Assembly (NCBI RefSeq): GCF_032854445.1
Contig: NC_088298.1
Span: 19,241,976 to 19,305,975 of the forward strand
Origin: Liolophura sinensis
Lineage: Eukaryota > Mollusca > Polyplacophora > Chitonida > Chitonidae
Length of the DNA: 64,000 nt
Reading direction: 5' to 3'
The stretch's first letter is position 1, and each line of letters begins with the position of its first letter. The notes below the pieces were generated by a model. The model had not been told where the DNA came from. It ran no database searches and was given only the letters and a program-made list of their open reading frames with translations. Both the position numbers and the translations under genes were made by a program. Below, one piece after another: positions 24,495 to 32,874 of the stretch.

Positions 24495-24745
24495 TATACT
24501 CAAAAAATTAGTCTGTTAATTTTAACAAAAATTCTGTTATACTAGATTGTATTCTGTTATTCGAACAGAATACTCTGTTATATTCAACATTATATCCCGT
24601 TAGTTTAATAGAATCTTTAGGTTGAATTAAAAGAATACATATGTTATATTTAACAGAATAGTCTATTACAATAGCATAATACATTCTAGCATCTCTCAGA
24701 CAACACGCTGTCTGTTAAAATTAACAGATTAATTTTTCGAGTGTA
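24495..24745. mobile_element. MITE-like element, copy 2 (251 bp)
   Basis: Terminal inverted repeats: actcaaaaaattagtctgtt on the left, and aacagattaatttttcgagt on the right, near reverse complements. The interior is similar to copy 1 (attctgttat, acattctagcatc). It sits between the two exons of the pre-kinase Ig pair. Confidence 0.9.
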
Positions 24746-24880
24746 TATATAAATATGCAATTTGCACACGTGCTGGTACTAACAATTATATGATAAGTAT
24801 TATACATGTATATGTGGTATTACACACTTCCATTCATCACCAGTGGATTAAAATAAATATAATATGTAATACAATTATTA

Positions 24881-24978
24881 ATCTGGTCTTCTGGAAAGTT
24901 GTATTTTGTCAACCCGAAGTTGCGACTTAGTGACAACGTACGTCGCTTCGACAAATATAACTTTCCAGAAGACCAGAT
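24881..24978. repeat. Long hairpin / foldback element
   Basis: atctggtcttctggaaagtt at the left end is the exact reverse complement of aactttccagaagaccagat at the right end. Inner pairs (ttttgtc/gacaaat, gcgac/cgtcgc) extend the stem, leaving a short loop near 24930. Confidence 0.95.
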
Positions 24979-25485
24979 GTAGGCCTAGGCGCTGTGCTTA
25001 TTCTATCACATGCTTTATTCTCATAAAATAATTTAAAAAAAAAACAGTTTTAAATTTCAGTCTCATTTTCATACTTTTGTCTTCGATCTACATTTGGTAT
25101 TCAGACATATTTTACAGTCAACGAAAAATCGTTGACTGACTGGATGATGATTGACTTACCGTTTGACTAAGATGTATAAACCCTATGCCAGCTTTGATGG
25201 ATTTCTGATGCTGGATCTGAATTTGTTATTTGAGCCAGTCAGCTTCCTGAGTATACTCATAACTGGACAAGACAACAGATTAACTTCTTAGTACCATAGA
25301 TTAACACATAACACAACCCCGTTAGCATTTTAACCAAAATTTTTCTGTCCTAGCAACGTTCAGGTCTACCAATAAAAATCTCTATGTTTTCAATTTTTCC
25401 ACTCTGAGTCAGTATCTTAAAGTACCGGTGGTCCAATTAATGGTTCATTAATTACTCCTTCTCTCAAATTCTTGTTTTCTAATAG

Positions 25486-25773
25486 CACCGGCCAAAATCC
25501 ACTTGCCGCCAAAATGTCGCGAAGGAATCGTCTTCTCCAGAGGAGACACCGTAAAAGTTCGCGTCCCTATCTCCGGTCGCCCAACTCCCAAGGTCATTTG
25601 GGAACTGGATGGCCAAGTCATGGACCGGAAGGAGCGCGTGGACATCAAGAACACTCAGACGTGCACGACATTGATCACATACACCAGTGAGCAAACTGAT
25701 GGTGGCGACTATCTGCTCACGGTCGAGAATGACCTTGGTTCCGACTCCGCCTTTGTCAAGGTCAAAGTCGTTG
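25486..25773 (+). CDS. Ig domain (A169-like)
   Basis: 288 nt, phase 1, acceptor ctaatag, donor gtgagt. It opens PAKIHLPP, which I recall as the start of titin A169. It continues VKVRVPISGRPTPKVIW, TTLITY, GGDYLLTVEN and VKVKVV. Both canonical Ig cysteines are replaced, which is common in titin A-band Ig domains. It precedes the FN3-kinase unit. Confidence 0.95.
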
Positions 25774-26785
25774 GTGAGTGATATTTAGCCCTTTTTATTG
25801 AATTGTTTTTGTTGATTTCTTTTAAAGAAGACCTCAACTATCTATGATTTAAAACAAAAAATATAAAAAAATAAAGACGATCATATTCCTTCCAGGTTTG
25901 TGACTGTATTGTTTTGTTTTTGAATGCACGGACTTCCGGACATAAACGAGGGTATTTATTTTGGATATAACCGGATAGGACGACATGTAGTGGCGAGTGA
26001 AACAAGAGCCGGCGGATTTGAATATCTTCTTGTGGAGAAAGGGGAATGTTTTATTGAATTTATGATTGAAGTCATCGTAGTTTACCGTTATTGTAACGTG
26101 CGTTAGAATAAATAATGATAGAAGAAAGATGCCGAGCGAACAGCTTTTTGAAAGACTGCGCACTTCCAGCTGTCAAATGTCACAAACGTTGACAAAACTG
26201 AGAACAAACAAACACATCTGTCAGTGGAAATGCACATGGATGGTTAGGTTTGCTTTCCTAAGATTTCATACATTACCTTCCAGTAAAGAACTGGCTGTTT
26301 TATAAAACACACTCTATCCCATATTATAGAAGAGGGATAGTCCACATGGGCCAGATTCAGGGAAATGGAGGAAAATTAAGAAATAGAGACCTGATCCTTA
26401 TTCCTAGTAGGCCTAGGGTAATGTCGACCTTCAGTGTTCTTTAAAATGAGGTTCTTTTTGTTGAGTGTGTGTGTATGTTTTTTTTACTGATTGTGTACAA
26501 CACATTGGCCTAAGTTAAGCATGTTTAACTTAACAATACAAGTTCAGTCTACATGTAGTCTCTTCCATTTATACTTATCTACAATTTGAAGTAAATTTGG
26601 ATATTTTTTATGAGAGTACCATTTGTTGGGTTACTCCAGTCACTCCATCCCTGTCACAGTCATACAAGTGGAATTTTTTTTATATAGCAGTAATGTACGA
26701 TGTTAAATGATAAATAATTTTAAAAAATAATTAATGGTACCGTAGGCCTACTTGTATGGTAATATCAAATTTCCCCAAATTACAG
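25774..26785 (+). other. Intron
   Basis: 1.0 kb, AT-rich. I saw no repeat family or reading frame that I could support. Confidence 0.6.
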
Positions 26786-27109
26786 ATCGCCCTGGTCCCC
26801 CTGATGGTATTCCTGTCATTGAAGAAGTACACCAAAACAACATCAAGTTGTCATGGAAACCACCCCTTGACGACGGTGGTTCACCAGTCACTGGCTACAC
26901 CATTGAGAAGTGTGACCTGACGACCGGGCTGTGGCGTCGTGCGGGAACATCACGCAACACTAACACTTCAGTGGAATTTCTGGAGGAACATCACCAATTC
27001 CGCTTCCGCGTGAGAGCAGAGAACCTGTACGGAACCAGTGAACCTGGTGCTGAATCTGGTGTGATTGTCACACAACAACCTAAACCCGACATTGACTATG
27101 ATGAACTTG
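26786..27109 (+). CDS. FN3 domain (A170-like) with acidic linker to kinase
   Basis: 324 nt, phase 1. FN3 features are RPGPPDG, LSWKPPLDDGG, TIEKCD, LWRRAG and FRFRVRAEN. Beyond the FN3 comes an acidic linker DIDYDEL, comparable in place and character to the NYDEEVDE stretch before the titin kinase. In twitchin and titin this FN3 packs against the kinase. Confidence 0.94.
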
Positions 27110-27657
27110 GTGAGTTATTGCCCCTGGACCAGTGTAATCTCTTCAATTCAGTTTCTTGCACTTTTCCACGGATAATATGAGTTACAAAGGAAAGAATTCA
27201 AAGTTTTTTTCCATAGAGTTTATAGGAGCTGATAGGATCTGTGTTCTACAGAAATAGAAATGTCATTTGACATATTTTGCTTAGTCTCATTGACCATGTC
27301 ATATTTTTGTCATCTTCATTACCATCATTCACTTTCGTATTATGAATTCAGTGAGTCATCACACAGAGAGCGAAAAGGACCTTCACCATTTATACATTTC
27401 CATTTATATGTTTTATAATAATTGTTTTCTTCAAATAGTCTACTTTGAAACTTGTTAAACATTTTAAAAACAAAGTGGAAATAAAAAAAAATAATGTACA
27501 GCTTGACATAATCATGATACCACATGAAAACTCTTATTCATGTTATTGTCATTTTATCAGGACAGTCACTTTTCTACTTTGAAATTTCTGACCCATATTT
27601 ATTTATTTAGTGTATTAAATGCTCACAATTTATATTGCGTGAATTTTTGATTTTCAG

Positions 27658-27751
27658 TTGACCGCAAATACTGTGCTGGTCAAAACATTGACACTGAACG
27701 TCTCCGTGGTGATCTACTGAGTAAATACATAATCTGCGAGGAGCTTGGACG
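27658..27751 (+). CDS. Kinase linker and start of N-lobe
   Basis: 94 nt, phase 1 in and phase 2 out. It reads VDRKYCAGQNIDTERLRG, then SKYIICEELGR. It starts kinase strand beta-1 and the glycine-rich loop, whose Arg codon is split by the intron. Confidence 0.92.
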
Positions 27752-28385
27752 GTAAGAACTCTTCAATTTTTGCATAGTTGATCAAGAAATTCTGTGATTT
27801 AATTCCAAGCTTGAATACTTATTTTGGTTCTCTCTATCATACCACGGTAACTGTGATACCAATGGGAATGGAGAGCATCTGTTTCCCCTTGCAGGAATCT
27901 TGTTTTTCCCTTGTAGCTGTTTAGCTGTCAGGTATTGTCAGTCAAGTAAAGACATGCAGTAAAAGTTATCTTACTTCATGGAGCAACCATAGTGCTTTTC
28001 TGACTTGTATGATGCACAGATGAAAGTTTTCAGAATTTATCCAAAATTCAGCCTTTTTTTTTTAATGAAAGTAAGTCTCTTCCAGGAATTTTAGGAAGTT
28101 TAATAAATTTTGAAAATAATTTGGGCATTTCCAAATAGTGAGTTTTTTGTTTTGCCTTTGTCTCTTTAATGAGGTATTGGTCAGGTCAGATCAGGGAAAA
28201 GGTATACTGTAACTTAATAGGTGTCATGTCTAGTGTCTGCAGAATGGTGTTTCCAGTTAGGCATCACTGTAAGTATGTCAGCACTGAGACTGACCTGTAA
28301 CAAAGAGGCACAACCGAATCTCCCTGATAAATGTAGCACAGTGATAAAGTTGATAAAGTGATAAAGTTTTATTTGCCTTTTCCAG

Positions 28386-28586
28386 TGGAGCATTTGGTGT
28401 GGTACACCGAGCCATTGAACGAGCAACAGGGAAGAACTGGGCGGCCAAATTCATCAAATGTCGACCCAACGAAAAAGAAGCTGTTCGACGAGAAATCGAC
28501 CTGATGAACAGCTTGCATCACCCCAAACTGTTACAGCTGCACGAAGCCTTTGACCAGCCGGGTGAAATGGTCATGATTCTGGAACT
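28386..28586 (+). CDS. Kinase N-lobe
   Basis: 201 nt, phase 2 at both ends. It completes the loop as GRGAFGVVHR, has the ATP-anchoring Lys in NWAAKFIK, the helix-C Glu in RREIDLM, and LLQLHEAF before the hinge MVMILEL. All nucleotide-binding residues expected of an active kinase are present. Confidence 0.95.
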
Positions 28587-28804
28587 GTGAGTTTTCTGTT
28601 TGTGTGAAAACAATTTGTCACTGTACAGGCTTTTTTGTGAAATGGTAATATGCCTTTTCATGCCTCGATTACGTAGAATTTAAAGCACAAAAAGAAAGCA
28701 AAATCACAGAAACAAGATTTTTACTCAATGCAGAATGGTTATCATTTAATGCAGCTATAAAGTACTTGAACATGAGCATTTAATGATCTTTCTTTGTCTC
28801 AGTT

Positions 28805-29177
28805 TTTCCAGCTTGAGTGGTGGAGAACTGTTTGACAGACTGGTGATAAAGGACTTCATTATTGTATATTTTCCCTTATATCCAGCTTGAGTGGTGGAGA
28901 ACTGTTTGACAAACTGGTGATAAAGGACTTCATTTCTGTATATTTTCCCTATTTCCAGCTTGAGTGGTGGAGAACTGTTTGACAGACTGGTGATAAAGGA
29001 CTTCATTTCTGTATATTTTCCCTATTTCCAGCTTGAGTGGTGGAGAACTGTTTGACAAACTGGTGATAAAGGACTTCATTTCTGTATATTTTCCCTATTT
29101 CCAGCTTGAGTGGTGGAGAACTGTTTGACAGACTGGTGGAGGCTGATTATGATTTCACGGAAGACGACTGCAGGACG
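28805..29177 (+). repeat. Tandem array of a splice acceptor plus kinase exon 5' end (period 73-74 nt)
   Basis: The unit starts at each copy of ...ccag|cttgagtggtggag; exon-like starts are at 28812, 28886, 28959, 29032 and 29105. Each copy carries a pyrimidine-rich tract, AG and the codons for LSGGELFD(R/K)LV. Only the last continues into the rest of the exon. Copies differ mainly at an aga/aaa codon. Use of any upstream copy meets an in-frame stop, so the last must be used for full-length product. Confidence 0.95.
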
Positions 29178-29246
29178 TACATGAGACAAGTCTGCGAAGG
29201 CGTCAAACACATGCACGGCAACAATATTCTGCATCTTGACCTCAAG
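29105..29246 (+). CDS. Kinase C-lobe start with catalytic loop
   Basis: 142 nt, phase 2 in and phase 0 out. It reads LSGGELFDRLVEADYDF, YMRQVCEGVKHMH and NILHLDLK. HLDLK is the canonical catalytic loop with the proton-acceptor Asp. Vertebrate titin has HFDIR here, as I recall. Confidence 0.95.
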
Positions 29247-29379
29247 GTGAATGCCCGATCGCAATGCAGTCTAATGTCAGCCACTGACTGTTTTCACATT
29301 TTTAGGCTCACTTCATCTGTTGTGTCAGGGAAGTGTATTTATGAATGAAACTTTAAAGCTTTATTTAAAAATAGTGTGC

Positions 29380-29478
29380 ACGGGCTTTGCCCGGTATCTT
29401 CCCACCATAATGCTGGTTGCCGTCATATAAGTGAAATATTTTTGACAAAGGCATAAAACACCAATCAAATAAATAAAG
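29380..29478 (+). repeat. SINE 3' fragment
   Basis: cgggctttgcccggtatctt, ccataatgctggttgccgtc and ggcataaaacaccaatcaaa with an ataaataaa tail. 5' truncated. Confidence 0.85.
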
Positions 29479-29779
29479 ATGGTTTTTATAGTTTGCTCTT
29501 CCCAGAGGCCCTTTATAGCAAAATATGAACAAGCAGAACCATGAGATATGGTTCCTTTTTTCAAAACATGAAAACAGTTAATAATAATTGCTACATATAA
29601 CATTTATTTATAAATCGTAAATAAATATACATGTGTTTTAATTTACGGCTAAAACAATTTTTCAGAGATGTATTTTTATTTGTGTTTTATGCGTCCTGTC
29701 TGTCCATCTGTTAATCAGTCTGTTTGAATCCCCATTCACATTACATATCATATATTTCTGTATTCTATTGGTGAGCAAA

Positions 29780-30045
29780 GTCTGGAGACCTGGGATCAAA
29801 CCTGGGTCAGGTCATACCAAAGACTTAAAAAATGGTACTTGTTGTTTGTCTCACTTCACGTTCAACATTGAAAGGCTAGAGCAAGGAAACAGGACTGGTT
29901 GGCCTGGTATCAATATAATGTGACTGGATGGGGTGTCATGTCTGGTGTCTTCAGCATAATACTTCAGTGGCAACAGCACTCTGGCGGCATTGACTCGCTT
30001 TGCCACGAGAAGACACAGTATATGCACTCACACATCTTGACTTAA
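29780..30045 (+). repeat. Dispersed SINE-like repeat, second family
   Basis: Contains gactggttggcctggtatca, tataatgtgactggatgggg and tgtcatgtctggtgtcttca, a body I associate with mollusc SINE-like repeats. A decayed relative with ggtgtcatgtctagtgtctg lies near 28220. Confidence 0.5.
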
Positions 30046-30214
30046 AATTCAAGCATTCATTCATTCATTCCTTCCATTGGTGAATTTCTTTCCGATTCGA
30101 GTGAATATCTTTACAATCAAATGCTTTCATCATTTGTAAAATTTTCTTAAATAATGCCTGTTGGTTAATTTACTTTATACCATATATTTGTACTTATGTT
30201 TCTAATTATTCCAG

Positions 30215-30414
30215 CCTGAGAATGTGATGGGTGTGACTCGAAACAGTAAAGATGTGAAGATCATTGACTTTGGTCTGGCACATCGTATGGAGGAAGGGAA
30301 GACCATCAAAGTACTGTTTGGCACAGCAGAGTTCTGTGCCCCTGAAATCATCCAGTTCCAGCCAGTCAGCTATGGATCAGATATGTGGTCCGTGGGCGTT
30401 CTGGCCTATGTCCT
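30215..30414 (+). CDS. Kinase activation segment
   Basis: 200 nt, phase 0 in and phase 2 out. PEN completes HLDLKPEN. VKIIDFGLAHR carries the Mg-binding DFG. GTAEFCAPEI is the P+1 loop and APE motif, and SDMWSVGVLAYVL is helix F. The sequence is twitchin/MLCK-like. Confidence 0.96.
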
Positions 30415-30766
30415 GTAAGTCAAATCATCAAATTTTTTAATCCTTACTTTCATTGGCCTAATTGATGAAGTGGACAAATTAAAGCATATTTTCAGAGCAT
30501 TTCTCCAACTATTTATTTATCTTTTTTATTTATTTCATCACCATATTTGAATAAATTATACTGGCTTTTGGAAAATTTCCCTTTAGATTAGAGGGTAGAG
30601 TGCCATACATTCCATATGGAGCTCAGAGTTCATTTCTAAGATTTCCAGTGAGCTAACTTTTTAAAAAAATGTACTCCATTCATGTGCATTAAATATGTCA
30701 CCCCACTATTTGGTGGTTTAAGCTATGTGGTTATACTCACCATTTGGTTTCAATGTTTGGTTTCAG

Positions 30767-30918
30767 GTTGTGTGGTTACTCACCATTTGCTGGTGAAACT
30801 GACAGGGAAACCTTTGAGAACATCACAGGCGTGGATTTCTACTTTGATGACGAGGTTTGGATGCCGTGTCTGACGACGCCAAAGACTTCATCAATCAGCT
30901 ACTCATGTTCGACAAGAA
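30767..30918 (+). CDS. Kinase C-lobe exon, one base short
   Basis: It reads LCGYSPFAGETDRETFEN and FDDEVW in the incoming frame. The expected continuation (AKDFINQLLMFDKN) is found one frame over, starting near 30860. The length is 152 nt, while the phases of both neighbours require 153. A G appears missing at tttggatgcc, in what would be a GGG run. Read literally, the kinase frame is lost 30 residues before its end. A consensus error is the simplest explanation. Confidence 0.9.
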
Positions 30919-31341
30919 GTGAGATACTTTGTCAAAAAAATTCAATTAGTTTTTGCACTCATTTTGTGTTCTTGTTTCTAAATATAATTTAACTTTGCTT
31001 TGTAGTTTTATGGTAATAAGAGCTCTCAATGTTATTAGATTGTACGTGATAAATTGCTTTTTTTTGTTTGTTGTGTTTAAAAATAAATCACATGGCCAAA
31101 TATTCCATACATTAAAATATATTAATTTTCTTTTTCACAAAATATAATAATTGAATGTTACATTTTTACATCGTTGAATAACAAATATTTTATCCTAAGT
31201 GTGGATATTGTGCTTATGATATTGAAAATCCAAATTCTACATACTTCTAAGTCTTAGCTAACCCGTTAAAGTATACATGTAGTTTCTAACTTTAGAGGAA
31301 GATTCTGTTATAAATGCCCTCTCTTGTTTTTTCTCTCCCAG

Positions 31342-31387
31342 TGACCGTATGACCATTGAAGAGGCATTAGCTCACCCATGGCTCAAT
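31342..31387 (+). CDS. Kinase end (helix I)
   Basis: 46 nt, phase 2 in and phase 0 out. It reads DRMTIEEALAHPWLN, the conserved R-M-T-x-x-x-A-L-x-H-P-W-L end of CaMK-group kinases. Confidence 0.94.
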
Positions 31388-31775
31388 GTGAGTGACTGTT
31401 TCTTAGATTTGTAGAAGAAATTGTAAATTCGTGGTCTAAGAGAGAACTTTCTAGATCTTTGGTGCCAGAGATGAAAAATTTGCTTTTAAGTTTTTTTGAT
31501 GAAATTCAAGACTTTATACTTTCTTGCAAATGTTTTTAATCAGCAAAAAACTGTAGCTTTGATGTAAAAGGTACTATTTTTTTTTTTTAATCATTTCAGA
31601 CAAACTTCGTAAATTGGTGAAGAAATAAAAACATACAGATAAAACAACGATGACATAAATGTGTAAAAGTATCACATGTAATGGTTAATACCTAATGAAT
31701 TACATTTACGTTCAAATGTTAACAATGACAGGATGCAGATAACCTTTCATTTCGCATGTTTTATTTTCATTTTAG

Positions 31776-31811
31776 CCTCAGACCAAGAGACCTGATGCTG
31801 ACTACAAAAAG
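31776..31811 (+). CDS. 36-nt microexon, kinase regulatory tail
   Basis: Phase 0 at both ends, acceptor cattttag, donor gtaaca. It reads PQTKRPDADYKK, a basic segment just after helix I where twitchin and titin have their autoinhibitory tail. Removing it would keep the frame. Confidence 0.8.
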
Positions 31812-31979
31812 GTAACAATTTATTTTTTTTTTCACCAATAAAAGCTTTAAAGGATTGATTTGATAAACTTCAGGATTTTGTGTTGAAATTTATTTTGTGA
31901 ACATAAAGAAGCTGTCCTTGAAAGGAAACTTTTGAATTTTTTTAGCATTTTGGTAATTCTATGAAAACTTTGTTTATAG

Positions 31980-32054
31980 GATGGAGTTCAGGACAAACCA
32001 GGAAAATTGCAGACCAAGTATCATCAAGATTATCTGAACAGAGTCAAGCACAAG
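31980..32054 (+). CDS. Kinase regulatory tail exon
   Basis: 75 nt, phase 0 at both ends. It reads GVQDKPGKLQTKYHQDYLNR, then VKHK. TKYHQDYLNRVKHK is basic and amphipathic, in the place of the pseudosubstrate/calmodulin-type tail of the family. The function is inferred from position only. Confidence 0.85.
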
Positions 32055-32427
32055 GTAAGTTCATGTCCAGCAGTCGAAGACTTCACTGTGACTTCAGCTG
32101 ATAAATTGGTCAACTAGCAAAACCATACAGAGTGAAGAATTTAATGCTGGAGACTTACAAAAGGATCTGCTGGTTAAAGAATAGAGTGTTCTGATTATCA
32201 GGGTAAGGGGATAAAAATATGTTTTCTGTTGATTTATTGCTGTGTTACTATGACGATTTTGATCATAATTGGCTTCATCATGGCTTAAGATTGGATCATT
32301 CTCCAATAAGAAAAAGCGTATCATTTTTTTGTAGAGTATGCCATTCTTGAAATGATATAAACAAATTTAAATGTATATTTACTTATATATGTATCTCAAA
32401 CTTTTTCCAAATGTTACATTTGTCCAG

Positions 32428-32530
32428 GAGGATGAGTTTGACCTGCTCCCAATGGGCCGACTCGCCCGCGACAGCGCCATCTTCAGGAAGGCTGGTGGAA
32501 AGGGCATCATGGAAAGACAACTCTTGCTTG
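32428..32530 (+). CDS. Tail-to-Ig1 linker exon
   Basis: 103 nt, phase 0 in and phase 1 out. It reads EDEFDLLPMGRLARDSAIFR, then GGKGIMERQLLL. LPMGRLARDSAIFRK resembles the LPPLGRISNYSSLRK stretch in the twitchin tail as I recall it. Confidence 0.88.
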
Positions 32531-32756
32531 GTAAGATGGCGTGGAAGGGAAATAATGGAAAATAATGTTTTTTCACATGCTTATGATGTAAGAAAGCAGG
32601 ACAAATGCTAATTTGCTGGGTTAAAGAGTCTAACCTTGGTCATACTTGAATGAATAAACAGTATCTCTTGCTTTGGTTTTTCAAACTTTTGACATTTTGA
32701 CATTATGTCAACTTTCCATTCCTTTATCACTCAATGAATTTTTCCAATTCTTTCAG

Positions 32757-32874
32757 AACTGCCAGAGCATGCACCTGTGTTGCGCCAACCCCTGAAGGAT
32801 CTGTACGCCCACCAAGGCTTCAGCGCTAAGTTCAAGTGTGTCATCACCGGCAAACCTATGCCAGACATAGAGTG
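32757..32874 (+). CDS. Post-kinase Ig1 (M1-like), first half
   Basis: 118 nt, phase 1 in and phase 2 out. It reads APVLRQPLKDLYAHQG, AKFKCVITGKPMPDIEW. The core Trp codon is split by the intron, as in the Ig at 23620. Confidence 0.93.

Larger units (their letters stand above)
24261..25485 (+). other. Intron between the two pre-kinase Ig domains
   Basis: 1.2 kb holding a complete MITE copy (24495-24745) and a long hairpin (24881-24978). No coding potential was seen in the rest. Confidence 0.8.
27110..32427 (+). other. Introns of the kinase block
   Basis: Introns here run from 168 to 968 nt. Apart from the acceptor array (28805-29177), a SINE 3' fragment (29380-29478) and a dispersed repeat (29780-30045) I saw no features. 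Confidence 0.65.

Noticed and set aside
28178-28290. Possible second copy of the 29780 SINE-like repeat
   Set aside because: Only a short stretch (ggtgtcatgtctagtgtctg) is similar; too diverged to call as a separate feature.
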